Positions 5,727 through 12,761 of a stretch of 14,444 nt of DNA are shown here, in pieces. How positions within the stretch are numbered: position 1 is the stretch's first letter; each line of letters opens with the position of its first letter. Position numbers and translations under genes: made by a program. The notes beneath the pieces are model-generated. The model saw nothing but the letters and a program-made list of their open reading frames with translations. It ran no database searches and was not told where the DNA came from. This DNA comes from an uncultured Spirochaetaceae bacterium (GTDB lineage: Bacteria; Spirochaetota; Spirochaetia; Treponematales; UBA12059): contig CALKWG010000426.1 in the NCBI GenBank assembly GCA_938004315.1, positions 1 to 14,444 on the forward strand, in the 5' to 3' direction.

Positions 5727-6706
5727 GCTGCCGCAGCAGCCCTTGGATACGGCGCTTCGGGACCGGCCGCTACGACGCGGTTCCGGCCCCGGCGCTTGGC
5801 GCGGTAGAGGGCGGCGTCGGCGCGTTCAAGGAGGGCGGCCGGCCCTTCGCCGGGCATAAGGCCGGCGACGCCGGCGCTTACGGTGAGCGTGAAGGGGTCG
5901 GCCCGGAAGGACCCCTCGGCGGGCTCCTCGTCAGGGCCCGTCGCCTGTATGGGGGTCGCGGCGACGGCGGCGCGCAGGCGTTCGACCGTCGCGAGGGCGG
6001 CCGCGGGCTCGGTCTCTAGGAGGAGGATGCAGAATTCCTCGCCGCCGTAGCGGGCCAGGACGTCGCTCTCCCTGAGGCCCGAGCGCAGGGCCGCGGAGAC
6101 GGCGGCCAAGGCGCGGTCGCCGCATTGGTGGCCGCGGGCATCGTTCACCTGCTTAAAATGGTCGATGTCGACGAGGGCCAGGGATAAGGGGCGGCCGAAG
6201 CGCTCGGCGCGGGCGATCTCGTCGGCCAGGCGGCGGTCGAGGTAGCGGCGGTTGAAGGCCTTGGTGAGGCCGTCGCGCACGGCGAGCTCGGCCAGGCGCC
6301 GTTGGGCGGCAGCGGCCTCGCTGACGTCCTCTACCAGGATGTAGGCGGCGACGATCTCCCCTGAGCCGGACCGGTCCCTGACGGGGCCCATGGAGCAGCG
6401 CTGCTGCATGGCGTCGAATTCGGGCGGGGAGCCGGGGAGGGGCTTGAAGGGGAAGAGCGTGCCGTGCACGAGCTGGGAGTAATAGCAGACGATGCCCAGG
6501 GAGAAGACGGCGCGGAGGTTCCGCTCGAAGGCGGGGTTCAATAGGCTCGGGTAGAGCTCGGTCAGGGGGCGGCCCGCGACGGCCTCGGCTCGGCGGCCCG
6601 AGGCTCGCTCGAGCCAATGGTTCCAATAGAGGACGGCGCCGTCGCGGTCGACGACGGCCACGCCCTGCCCCAGGCCGTCTACGACCTGCTTGAAGTCGAG
6701 GCTCAC
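5666..6706 (-). CDS. PAS-GGDEF diguanylate cyclase
   Basis: The 346-residue protein makes c-di-GMP from two GTP. An N-terminal PAS-like sensor (about 5-130, with 'AVVDRDGAVLYWNHWLERASG') is followed by a GGDEF domain (about 140-310). The GGDEF domain has DGLTKAFNRR, metal-site D180 in VDIDHFKQVND, the catalytic GGEEF at 221-225 and a classic inhibitory I-site R212-x-x-D215 five residues before it, so it should be active and product-inhibited. No membrane segment is visible, so it is probably cytoplasmic. The start is GTG at 6706, overlapping the stop of the CheC-like gene by four bases with no separate SD, which implies translational coupling. The last 30 residues are low-complexity and overlap a small ORF. 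Confidence 0.95.
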   Translation of the reverse strand: MSLDFKQVVDGLGQGVAVVDRDGAVLYWNHWLERASGRRAEAVAGRPLTELYPSLLNPAFERNLRAVFSLGIVCYYSQLVHGTLFPFKPLPGSPPEFDAMQQRCSMGPVRDRSGSGEIVAAYILVEDVSEAAAAQRRLAELAVRDGLTKAFNRRYLDRRLADEIARAERFGRPLSLALVDIDHFKQVNDARGHQCGDRALAAVSAALRSGLRESDVLARYGGEEFCILLLETEPAAALATVERLRAAVAATPIQATGPDEEPAEGSFRADPFTLTVSAGVAGLMPGEGPAALLERADAALYRAKRRGRNRVVAAGPEAPYPRAAAAACPCPSSATPNPRKPPASRP

Positions 6707-7344
6707 GGCGCGAGGCTCGCGATGTAGCGCCTGACGGCCTCCTTGAGCCAGGCTATCGATTCGTGCGAGGCGACGAGGAAGAGCTGGCCTTCTATATCCT
6801 CCTCCTTGAAGTGGAAGACCGTCCTAAAAAGGAGGGCGAGGTCGCCGCTCTCCCCCGGGCCCGCGCCTATGTTGCCCAGGTCTAGGGGCGAGGGGAGGTA
6901 ACGCGGCGGCTGGAAGCCGACTTGGTCGCCGAGGAGCTCGGCGATGCGCCCGACGCAGGCGCCTATGATGATGTTGCCTATCTCCATGACCATGTCGCGT
7001 TCCAGGGAGCCGAGCTCGAGCTCCTCTCCCGAGGGCATGGCCGCGTCGGCGAAGACGGCGCCGAGCCTGCGGCACTGGTCCTCCGGCATGAGGAGGAAGC
7101 TACGGCCGGCGAATTTGCCGAAGAAGAACTGCTCGACCATGCTGTACGAGGGCGAGGGCCCGAGCTGGGCCTCGACGTAGGCTCGGACGAGGCCGGGCTC
7201 CATGGCCCGGATCTGCGGGACCGACAGGGCGGTGCGGACGCGCATGACCTCGGACAGGAGGACGGCCGCCTGCCCGAAGCCCATGTTCATGATCTCTTTA
7301 AAGGCGTCGAATTCGAGTGGGCTGAAGGTATCGCGGTCGGGCAT
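6703..7344 (-). CDS. cheC: CheC-family CheY-P phosphatase
   Basis: CheC proteins dephosphorylate the chemotaxis response regulator CheY-P and, in some species, partner with the deamidase CheD. The 213-residue protein has both signature active sites with exact D-x3-E-x2-N-x22-P spacing: D13/E17/N20/P43 (EIMNMGFGQAA) and D117/E121/N124/P147 (EIGNIIIGACVG). That argues for a two-site CheC rather than a one-site CheX. The ATG at 7344 has GGGAG six nt upstream. It is the first gene of a unit with the diguanylate cyclase. No cheD, cheY or receptor gene is visible in the window, so it may act as an auxiliary phosphatase for a CheY-like receiver encoded elsewhere. Confidence 0.92.
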   Translation of the reverse strand: MPDRDTFSPLEFDAFKEIMNMGFGQAAVLLSEVMRVRTALSVPQIRAMEPGLVRAYVEAQLGPSPSYSMVEQFFFGKFAGRSFLLMPEDQCRRLGAVFADAAMPSGEELELGSLERDMVMEIGNIIIGACVGRIAELLGDQVGFQPPRYLPSPLDLGNIGAGPGESGDLALLFRTVFHFKEEDIEGQLFLVASHESIAWLKEAVRRYIASLAP

Positions 7345-7375
7345 GGGCGACTCCCGGGGAAGGCGTGGTTATATA

Positions 7376-7381
7376 AGTATA
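7376..7381 (-). promoter_or_regulatory. Possible -10 element for the cheC operon
   Basis: An AT-rich island (7369-7386) stands out in GC-rich sequence about 25-40 nt upstream of cheC. On the minus strand it contains TATACT. No acceptable -35 lies 16-18 bp further up, so the exact promoter and sigma type are unclear. Confidence 0.3.
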
Positions 7382-7509
7382 CATGAGAATCGGGGGCCGG
7401 ACGAGTACATTACCTGCGAGGGGGTAGCGGAGAAGCCCGGAGCCGTTTCGGCGCGGGCGGCGCGGCGAGGACTTCGGAGCGAGGGGGAGCGGCGGGAGCT
7501 AAGGCGGCC

Positions 7510-7554
7510 GGGGAGCGGCGCGCCGGACTCCCGGGCGCCGTCTTGGCGCTCCCC
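7510..7554 (-). terminator. Hairpin after the thiamine operon
   Basis: GGGGAGCG (7510-7517) pairs with CGCTCCCC (7547-7554), with a nested GGCGC/GCGCC pair (7517-7521/7535-7539). It begins 13 nt past the stop of the last thiamine gene. No U-run follows, so it may be a weak or factor-assisted terminator. The rest of 7345-7567 holds no gene I can support. Confidence 0.4.
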
Positions 7555-7567
7555 CTATAGCCCCGTC

Positions 7568-7891
7568 TTAGTGCCCCTTGGCGCGATACTTGGCCACCTT
7601 CTCCTCGGAGCTTGATAGCTCGGGCGAGGAGAAGAGCTTTAGGTAGGTGGCGGCGCCCGAGCCGCCGGCGGCTAGGGAGGCCTGGGCGGCGGCCTCGTGG
7701 GCGCGGCGGGCCAGGGCGAGGAGCTCGTCCGCGGGGCCCTCGACGCTGGTCTCGAAGGGGCCGACCTCGTAGGGCAGGCCCGCCCCGTCGATCTCTACGA
7801 TGGCCTTGCCGACGGCGCGGTGGATCTCCTCCTTGGCGCCCAGGCCCAGGGGTAGGCATTGTATGGCCATGGCCGATTTCATTTCCGACAT
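7568..7891 (-). CDS. MTH1187-family (DUF77) thiamine-binding protein
   Basis: This 107-residue protein has the MTH1187/YqgV family pattern: a short first strand (MAIQCLPLG), a helix (EEIHRAVGKAIVEI), 'GLPYEVGPFETSVEG', a second helix (LLALARRAHEAA), and a C-terminal 'YLKLFSSP'. The family has a ferredoxin-like fold, and characterised relatives bind thiamine. It lies 20 nt after ykoC with AAGGAG five nt before the ATG, as last gene of the TPP-riboswitch operon. It occupies the role taken by YkoF in the Bacillus subtilis ykoFEDC operon, though YkoF is a different, two-repeat protein. It is probably cytoplasmic or loosely associated with the transporter; its exact job is unknown. Confidence 0.88.
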   Translation of the reverse strand: MSEMKSAMAIQCLPLGLGAKEEIHRAVGKAIVEIDGAGLPYEVGPFETSVEGPADELLALARRAHEAAAQASLAAGGSGAATYLKLFSSPELSSSEEKVAKYRAKGH

Positions 7892-7911
7892 GTGAACTCC
7901 TTATAACTAAG

Positions 7912-8601
7912 CTAATAGAAGCCGAAGCGGAAGGCGCCTAGGGCGACGAGCAGCGCGAAGAGCGCGCCCGAGGCGGCCAGGCCCGCGAGAAGTTGGGCGG
8001 CGTCGCGGCGGCCCCAGGCGACGGGGCGATACCACGTGCGGGGTCCCGGCGACTCGAGGCCCCGCGCCGCCAGAGACTGGGCGGCCCGCTCGCCCGAGCG
8101 GACGGCGCGCGCCAGGAGGGTGACGGCCCGCGCCAGGACGGGGCTGCGCCCGCCGCCTAAGCGGACGCGGTGGACGGCGTCGATCTGCCTGCCTTCCTCC
8201 GCTAGGCGGGGCAGGGTGTTGAGGGCGGCGTAGAGGGCGAAGCCGACCCGGGGCGAAAGGCGGGCGATCTGCATGGCCTCGTTCAAGAGCTCGGCGGGGC
8301 GCATGCCCAGGGCGAAGGAGGCGCTGATACCGGTGAGGGCCCAGGAGCGGACTGCTAGGAGGAGGGCGCGCCGGGCGGGGTCGTCCCCCACGGTCCAGAG
8401 GCGGTTAGAGAGCCACACCCAGAAGGCCAGGATGAGGGCGGCCGCCAGGGCGGCGGCCAGGTGCGGGGCGCGCTCGGGTCGCCGTACGAGGAGGGCGACG
8501 GCGGCCAGGGCCAGGTAGGCCGGCGGGGTGACGAGGTCGAGGCTGGCCAGGACGGGTAGGACGAAGGAGACGTTCAGGGCGAAGAAGGTGAGGGACTTCA
8601 T
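7912..8601 (-). CDS. ykoC: ECF transporter T component (YkoC-like)
   Basis: The 229-residue membrane protein couples the two ATPases to the substrate-binding S subunit in an energy-coupling-factor transporter. Hydrophobic segments occupy roughly 8-33, 45-65, 80-100 and 200-225. The coupling region carries an Ala-Arg-Gly motif (SLAARGLESPGPR), typical of EcfT proteins, preceded by amphipathic helices (NTLPRLAEEGRQIDAVHRVR). Its ATG overlaps the ykoD stop (ATGA). Position between ykoD and the thiamine-binding gene, under a TPP riboswitch, supports thiamine or HMP as substrate. Confidence 0.9.
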   Translation of the reverse strand: MKSLTFFALNVSFVLPVLASLDLVTPPAYLALAAVALLVRRPERAPHLAAALAAALILAFWVWLSNRLWTVGDDPARRALLLAVRSWALTGISASFALGMRPAELLNEAMQIARLSPRVGFALYAALNTLPRLAEEGRQIDAVHRVRLGGGRSPVLARAVTLLARAVRSGERAAQSLAARGLESPGPRTWYRPVAWGRRDAAQLLAGLAASGALFALLVALGAFRFGFY

Positions 8602-10199
8602 AAGGCGGTGTCCTGGGTGGCCGGCGCTGCCGAGGCGCGGCCCGGTTCGGCCCCGGCCGCGCCGGCAGGTTCGGAAGGGCAGTCGCCCGGTCCATCAGCA
8701 GTCGCCCCCGCCCCGATCCTGACGACGCGGTGGGCGACGCGGGCGCAGAAGGCGGGGTCGTGGCTGATGATGAGCATGCTCACCCCCTCGGCACGGAGGC
8801 GCGCCAGGGCCTCCTCGAGCGCGTCCTGCGAGGCGGCGTCCAGGCCGAACTGCGGCTCGTCGAGGAGGAGGATGCGGCGTTTCATGGCGAGCGCGGAAGC
8901 CAGGTTGAGACGGCGCTTCTCGCCCTCGCTTAGGGTGAAAGGGTGGCGCTCGGCCAGGGCTTCAAGGCCGAAGGCGCGGGCGGCGAGGAGGCCGGGCGCG
9001 GCATGGTCGGCCGCGGGAACGCCTGAGCCGGCCTCGCGCGAAGAGCCCGCGCCGCTCGCTCCGGAACCGCTCGCGGCCCCGTTCTCCCACTCGGCGCGCG
9101 CGCTGTCGTAGACGAAGTAGTGCTCGGGCACCTGGGGCACCCAGGCGAAGGGCGAGGGGCGGCGCTTGTTCGGCGTATAGGGCGCGCCGTCGACGAAGAA
9201 GGAGCCTGAGCGCGGCTTGAGCTGGCCGGTCAGGCAGCGGAAGACGGTGGATTTGCCTGAGCCCGAGGGGCCGACGACGGCGACGGTCTCGCCCGGGCCG
9301 AGGCCGAGGGAGAAATCGGCTAGGACGTCGGGGCCCCGGCCGTAGCCGGCGCGCAGGCCGCGGATCTCCAGGATGGGCGCGCCGGGCGTGGGAGAAGCCG
9401 GGGCGGCTGAAGTCGGCGCGTCGCGCCGCGTCGCCCGGGGCAAGGGCTCCTTGTTAAGGCTACCGTCCGGGGCCAGGCGGTAGCGGGTATCGGCCCACTC
9501 GGCCCAGGCCGCGGGGTCGTGGTCTACCACCACCCAGGCTGCCTCGCGCCCCGCTTTCGTAGCCAGGTCGACGAGGCCCGCGGCCGCTTCGCCGTCCAGG
9601 TAGCCCAAGGGTTCGTCCAGGAGCATGAGCTTGGGGCGGGCCGCCAGGGCCGAGGCCAGGGCGACGCGCTGGGCCTCGCCGCCCGAGAGCGTCCAGGGCG
9701 CCCGGTCGCCCAAGGCGTCCAAGCCGAACTGGGCCTTGAGTTCCGCTACGCGCGCGCGCATGGCGTTAAGCTCCCAGCCGGCGTTCTCCAGGGCGAAGGC
9801 GAGCTCGTCGTCGACGCTCGGGCAGGCCAGCTGGGCGTAGGGGTTCTGGAACACGACGCCGGTGCTAGGCCGGCCCTCCCGCGCGCCTCGGAGCGTAAGG
9901 CCCGGGGCGTGCTCGGGAGCGAGCCCGGCCAGCGCGAGGAGGAACGACGATTTACCCGACCCCGACGGCCCGGTGAGGAGAACGCGCTCGCCCGGCTTAA
10001 GTTCCCAGCTCTCCCCCCAAACGAGCGCGCGCCCGTCGCGGACGAGCTCGAAGTCTTTGAGGAGGATGGCCGGGGCGCCAAGCTGCGGCGCGTCGGCGGC
10101 CGGCGCGGATGTTGCCTCCGGCGTGGCCGTAGCGGCGGCCGGCGGCATGCGCGTCGGCTCGGCCGCGCCGCGCGCCGGGCCGTCGGGGCCTTCGCGCAT
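8598..10199 (-). CDS. ykoD: ECF transporter double ATPase (YkoD-like)
   Basis: A 533-residue fusion of two ABC ATPase domains powers ECF uptake. Domain 1 has Walker A GPSGSGKS (77-84), Q-loop VFQNP (about 116-120), LSGGE (171-175), Walker B LMLLDEP (191-197) and H-loop H227. Domain 2 has GPSGSGKS (310-317), LSEGE (423-427), ILLLDEP (443-449) and H480. Both sites look intact; the Glu in LSEGE is a mild departure from LSGGQ. A Pro/Ala-rich N-terminal extension (1-40), a Pro/Ala/Ser-rich inter-domain linker (255-275) and a Gly/Ser/Ala-rich insert (374-397) in the helical subdomain of domain 2 are unusual. Its ATG overlaps the ykoE stop by one base (TAATG). An alternative start at M18 is possible. 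Confidence 0.94.
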   Translation of the reverse strand: MREGPDGPARGAAEPTRMPPAAATATPEATSAPAADAPQLGAPAILLKDFELVRDGRALVWGESWELKPGERVLLTGPSGSGKSSFLLALAGLAPEHAPGLTLRGAREGRPSTGVVFQNPYAQLACPSVDDELAFALENAGWELNAMRARVAELKAQFGLDALGDRAPWTLSGGEAQRVALASALAARPKLMLLDEPLGYLDGEAAAGLVDLATKAGREAAWVVVDHDPAAWAEWADTRYRLAPDGSLNKEPLPRATRRDAPTSAAPASPTPGAPILEIRGLRAGYGRGPDVLADFSLGLGPGETVAVVGPSGSGKSTVFRCLTGQLKPRSGSFFVDGAPYTPNKRRPSPFAWVPQVPEHYFVYDSARAEWENGAASGSGASGAGSSREAGSGVPAADHAAPGLLAARAFGLEALAERHPFTLSEGEKRRLNLASALAMKRRILLLDEPQFGLDAASQDALEEALARLRAEGVSMLIISHDPAFCARVAHRVVRIGAGATADGPGDCPSEPAGAAGAEPGRASAAPATQDTAL

Positions 10200-10765
10200 T
10201 AGGCTTCCCCGCCGGAGGGCCGGACGCCGGCCTTCTCAAGGCCTTTGCCCAGGCGCCAGGCGAAGAGCCCGGCTAGGACGGCGCCGGAGATCGAGGCGGA
10301 TAGGATCTGGATGAGCCAGGTGAGCGCGCCTAAGGCCGCGTAGTTCTCGTAGAAGAAATCCAGTACCCAGCTGAAGACGCCGGCGGCGGCGCCCGCGGCA
10401 ATGAAGACCGGCAGGCTCCAGCGCTTATAGCCCGTGGCCAGGAAGACGGCCTCGGAGCCGGCGCCCTGCACGAGGCCCCAGAGGAGCGAGGTCCAGCCCC
10501 ACTGCGTGATGAGGCCCTGCACGCCGGCGGCGACGAGCTCGCCGGCCAAGGCTGCGCCGGGGCGCCGGATTAAATACGGGATGACGGTGCCGCCGGTGAA
10601 CCAGAAGCCCACGAGCAGGTACTTGAGCCCCGGATGCAGGGCCTTGAGCGGCCCTTTCAGGAGCTCGTAGGCGTAGGTCCAGCCCATCCAGACCACGCCT
10701 AAGACGGCCGCCACGACGGCGAGCACGACGATGTCCCGTAGCTTCCACTTGAAGGCGGAGTTCAT
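10199..10765 (-). CDS. ykoE: ECF transporter thiamine/HMP substrate-binding S component (YkoE-like)
   Basis: The 188-residue membrane protein has about five or six helices. The first is at 11-35 (IVVLAVVAAVLGVVW), followed by a 'GLKYLLVGFWFTGGTVIPYLIRRPG' region and an Ala/Gly-rich helix near 125-140. Length, order and context match YkoE, the S subunit of the YkoEDC transporter, which binds thiamine or its pyrimidine precursor HMP. The ATG at 10765 has GAGG (10773-10776) seven nt upstream, directly downstream of the riboswitch, so it is the first regulated gene. Confidence 0.92.
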   Translation of the reverse strand: MNSAFKWKLRDIVVLAVVAAVLGVVWMGWTYAYELLKGPLKALHPGLKYLLVGFWFTGGTVIPYLIRRPGAALAGELVAAGVQGLITQWGWTSLLWGLVQGAGSEAVFLATGYKRWSLPVFIAAGAAAGVFSWVLDFFYENYAALGALTWLIQILSASISGAVLAGLFAWRLGKGLEKAGVRPSGGEA

Positions 10766-10807
10766 ACGGTTACCTCGAGAAATATCGGATGTCGGGGATC
10801 TCTGCGA

Positions 10808-10899
10808 AGTCTTCCCTACGCCGGTGCTAGCCGGATCAGGTTCAACGGGTATGATCTCAGGCCGTACGCTCCGACGGAGCTTGTGGCCACCCCACGACT
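10808..10899 (-). promoter_or_regulatory. TPP (THI-box) riboswitch
   Basis: Read on the minus strand the element has all conserved blocks in order: GGGGTG near the 5' end (10890-10893 for GGGG), CTGAGA (10855-10860), an ACCC block, GAACCTGATCCGG (10831-10843) and GCGTAGGGAAG near the 3' end (10812-10821 area). P1 closes by AGTC (10896-10899) with GACT (10808-10811). No U-tract follows, and the ykoE SD is about 32 nt downstream of P1, so translational control by SD masking is more likely than termination (inference). It binds thiamine pyrophosphate and should repress the transporter when thiamine is plentiful. Confidence 0.97.
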
Positions 10900-10906
10900 A
10901 TGAAAG

Positions 10907-10935
10907 AACATACGGCGTTACGGGACGAAGGTCAA
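10907..10935 (-). promoter_or_regulatory. Promoter of the TPP-riboswitch thiamine operon
   Basis: TTGACC (10930-10935) and TATGTT (10907-10912) are separated by 17 bp on the minus strand. The predicted start near 10900 coincides with the first base of riboswitch helix P1, which strongly supports the assignment. Confidence 0.75.
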
Positions 10936-10980
10936 GGACGGGGCGCGTAGGATCGGGTTCGGGACGTCTGGGCGCGCGAC

Positions 10981-11020
10981 GAGGCGGCCCGCGGCGATCA
11001 TTACGCCGAAGGCCGCCCTC
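10981..11020 (-). terminator. Strong hairpin after the secreted helical protein gene
   Basis: GAGG-CGGCC (10981-10989) pairs with GGCCG-C-CCTC (11011-11020) with one bulge, and CGGCG/CGCCG (10992-10996/11004-11008) stacks inside around a 7-nt loop. It lies 18 nt past the stop codon at 11039 and just before the thiamine operon promoter. No U-run follows on the minus strand. Confidence 0.5.
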
Positions 11021-11038
11021 GAAATTTAGGCCGACGCT

Positions 11039-11500
11039 TTACGGTTTACCCGGCGAGCTCGGCGCGCCCGGACCGGCCGGTTGAGCGCCGCTACCGGCCG
11101 AACCCTGGCCCGCCTGGGTTCCCTCCTCGACGCGGACGCGCTCCTGCGTCATCGTCCTGGTCATCGAGCGGAGCGCCTCCTCGACCTTGCCCTCGGCGAG
11201 GCCTTCGCCCCGGAGCTCGCGCGCGCGGACGGCTATCTGGTTCATCTCGCTCAGGCGGAGCCCGTCTTCCAAGCCTTCGTTGACGATCCTGAGCGCTTCC
11301 CTGATGCGAACGCCGGCCTGGGCGATGGCCATGAAAGCCTGTTCGGCAGCCTGGGCCTCTTCGAGCCGTAGGCCGAGTTCGGCGACCTTTTGATCTATGG
11401 CCACCAGGGCTTCTTCCTCCGTCATGGCTTGACGTGCGCCTAAGCCGAACGCGGCGCCGGCCATGGCCAGGCATGCGACGATAGCTACGAACTTCCTCAT
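11039..11500 (-). CDS. Secreted helical protein, divergent from the ECF sigma gene
   Basis: The protein has 153 residues. Residues 1-19 (MRKFVAIVACLAMAGAAFG) are a signal peptide, so the mature protein is extracytoplasmic. The mature part is almost all predicted helix with heptad-like spacing (ALVAIDQKVAELGLRLEEAQAAEQ, in part) and motifs such as GVRIREALRIVNEGLEDGL. It ends in a disordered Gly/Pro/Ser tail. The ATG has AGGAGG five nt upstream. It is transcribed away from the sigma factor across 109 bp, so both may respond to one regulator. The G-V-x(6)-R-I-V-N-E-G pattern resembles parts of the other secreted protein at 12762. No named family recognised. Confidence 0.78.
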   Translation of the reverse strand: MRKFVAIVACLAMAGAAFGLGARQAMTEEEALVAIDQKVAELGLRLEEAQAAEQAFMAIAQAGVRIREALRIVNEGLEDGLRLSEMNQIAVRARELRGEGLAEGKVEEALRSMTRTMTQERVRVEEGTQAGQGSAGSGAQPAGPGAPSSPGKP

Positions 11501-11530
11501 AAGACCCTCCTAGGTACGTCGAATTCGCTC

Positions 11531-11547
11531 GGCGTACGCCCTATATA
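11531..11547. promoter_or_regulatory. Palindrome and TATA-like element in the divergent intergenic region
   Basis: GGCGTACGCC (11531-11540) is a perfect 10-bp palindrome directly beside TATATA (11542-11547). For the minus-strand secreted gene this puts a dyad over the likely transcription start. It is a candidate operator/promoter, but no clear -35 is present and the ECF target motif cannot be assigned. Confidence 0.3.
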
Positions 11548-11609
11548 CCCGGGGGGGCGCGTGCCGGTTGCGCTGAAATGTCGTATGCTACGTGCTATCG
11601 TGGCGAGAT

Positions 11610-12221
11610 ATGGTTGAAGACGAGGGCGACGCCGAGCTCGTAGGCCTCATCATCGCGGGCGACGTCCGCCCGTTCCGAACCCTCATGGAGCGGCACGGCG
11701 ACGCGCTCTATCGCTTCTGCCTGTCCAGGCTCCGCTCCGAAGGCGAGGCCGAGGACGCCGTGCAGGATACCTTCATCCGCGCCTACCGCTCCCTTAAGCG
11801 CTACGACCCGTCCCGCTCCTTCAAGGCCTGGGTCTTCGGCATCGCGGCGAACCGCGTGAAGACCCGCGCCGCCGCCGCCGCCAAGCGTACGGAGTTGAGC
11901 GAGCGGGCCGCGCCTCGCGCGGCGGTCGAGGCCGAGGAGCGCGGGGCGGCGGCCGAGACGGAGGCGGCCGCCATGGCCGCGCTGAGCCGCGAGGCCCTCC
12001 TCCGCGCCGTAGCGGCGCTCCCGGGCGCGGGGAGGAAGGTCGTGGAGCTGTACTATTTCGGCGGCCTCTCGGTAGCCGAGGTCGCCCAGGCCCTCGGGCT
12101 GGGGCCGGAGGCCGTGAAGAGCCGCCTGTTCAGGGCGCGGAAGGAATTAGGCTCGATATTATCGAAACTTGAGCAACCGACGCCGCCGAAGGGAGGTAGT
12201 ACCAAGTATGAAAGGATATGA
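11610..12221 (+). CDS. ECF-type RNA polymerase sigma factor
   Basis: The 203-residue protein directs RNA polymerase to a dedicated promoter set. Region 2 (about 20-85) holds 'EDAVQDTFIRAYRSL' (core-binding and -10 recognition) and 'FKAWVFGIAANRVKT'. Region 4 (about 128-182) has the helix-turn-helix 'LSVAEVAQALGLGPEAVKSR'. The linker between them is unusually Ala/Glu-rich. I chose the ATG at 11610, although a GTG at 11592 is possible; neither has a strong SD. The next gene overlaps by 14 bp and encodes a membrane protein, the usual position of an anti-sigma factor, so activity is probably controlled from the envelope. Confidence 0.95.
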   Translation: MVEDEGDAELVGLIIAGDVRPFRTLMERHGDALYRFCLSRLRSEGEAEDAVQDTFIRAYRSLKRYDPSRSFKAWVFGIAANRVKTRAAAAAKRTELSERAAPRAAVEAEERGAAAETEAAAMAALSREALLRAVAALPGAGRKVVELYYFGGLSVAEVAQALGLGPEAVKSRLFRARKELGSILSKLEQPTPPKGGSTKYERI

Positions 12222-12750
12222 ACCCGGCGGGCTAGGGCCGGAGGGCCGCTCGACGGAGGGGCCGGATCCCGAGGTCGAGGCCGTCGCCGAGCTCTTCCCG
12301 CGCGATCGCGCCGCGGCGGAGCGGAGCGTCGAGGCGGCGATGGCGGCCGTGGGCGGAGCCCGGCCGACCCGGCGGCCCGGGACGATGCGCGCCAGAATCC
12401 CGCGTTGGGCGCCCGCCTTGGCCGCGGCGGCTTTGGTGGCCGTCGTCTCATCCTTGCTCACCGTGGCGATAGGGCGGGGGGGCGATACGGTCATGGTACG
12501 CTTCGTGCTCGCCGCGCCGGAGGCGCGCAGCGTGAGCCTCGCGGCCGATTTCACCGGTTGGGACGCGGAGAGCGTACGCCTATCGAAGAATCCCCGAAGC
12601 GGCGAATGGGAAGTTACGATCCCGCTCAGGAAGGGTCAGGGATATTTCTATAACTTTATCATCGACGGCGAGACCTGGGTGGTCGACCCGGCGGCGCCGC
12701 GGGCCTTGGACGACGGACTCGGCGGCAGGGCGTCCTATCTGTCGCTATGA
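12208..12750 (+). CDS. Single-pass membrane protein with AMPK/CBM48-like domain; candidate anti-sigma factor
   Basis: The protein has 180 residues. An acidic/Ala-rich cytoplasmic N-terminus (1-62) precedes one transmembrane helix (about 67-89). The rest (94-180) is a beta-sandwich of the glycogen-binding AMPK1-CBM/CBM48 (isoamylase early-set) type, with 'VRFVLAAPEARSVSLAADF', 'FTGWD', 'GEWEVTIPL', 'YFYNFIIDGETWVVDP'. Overlap with the sigma gene argues that the N-terminus binds the sigma factor, with the carbohydrate-binding-like domain as the outside sensor (inference). There are no Cys or His in the N-terminus, so it is not a zinc-type (ZAS) anti-sigma. The ATG at 12208 has GGGAGG 11 nt upstream, a slightly long spacer. 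Confidence 0.85.
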   Translation: MKGYEPGGLGPEGRSTEGPDPEVEAVAELFPRDRAAAERSVEAAMAAVGGARPTRRPGTMRARIPRWAPALAAAALVAVVSSLLTVAIGRGGDTVMVRFVLAAPEARSVSLAADFTGWDAESVRLSKNPRSGEWEVTIPLRKGQGYFYNFIIDGETWVVDPAAPRALDDGLGGRASYLSL

Positions 12751-12761
12751 AGGAGGGCATG

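Noticed and set aside
6703..7344. CheX or FliY/FliN-type protein instead of CheC
   Set aside because: Both halves carry full D-x3-E-x2-N-x22-P sites, which fits two-site CheC; no FliN-like C-terminal domain is present.
9519..10314. Plus-strand open frames across the ykoD region
   Set aside because: They are antisense shadows of the ABC ATPase gene in GC-rich DNA; they show no domains.
11550..11605. Autoregulated ECF promoter upstream of the sigma gene
   Set aside because: No GGAAC-like -35 with a CGT-type -10 at proper spacing could be found; only weak partial matches.
12169..12207. TTG start giving an N-terminal RRRRR segment on the CBM48 protein
   Set aside because: The frame there is inside the end of the sigma gene and has no SD; the ATG at 12208 is better supported.
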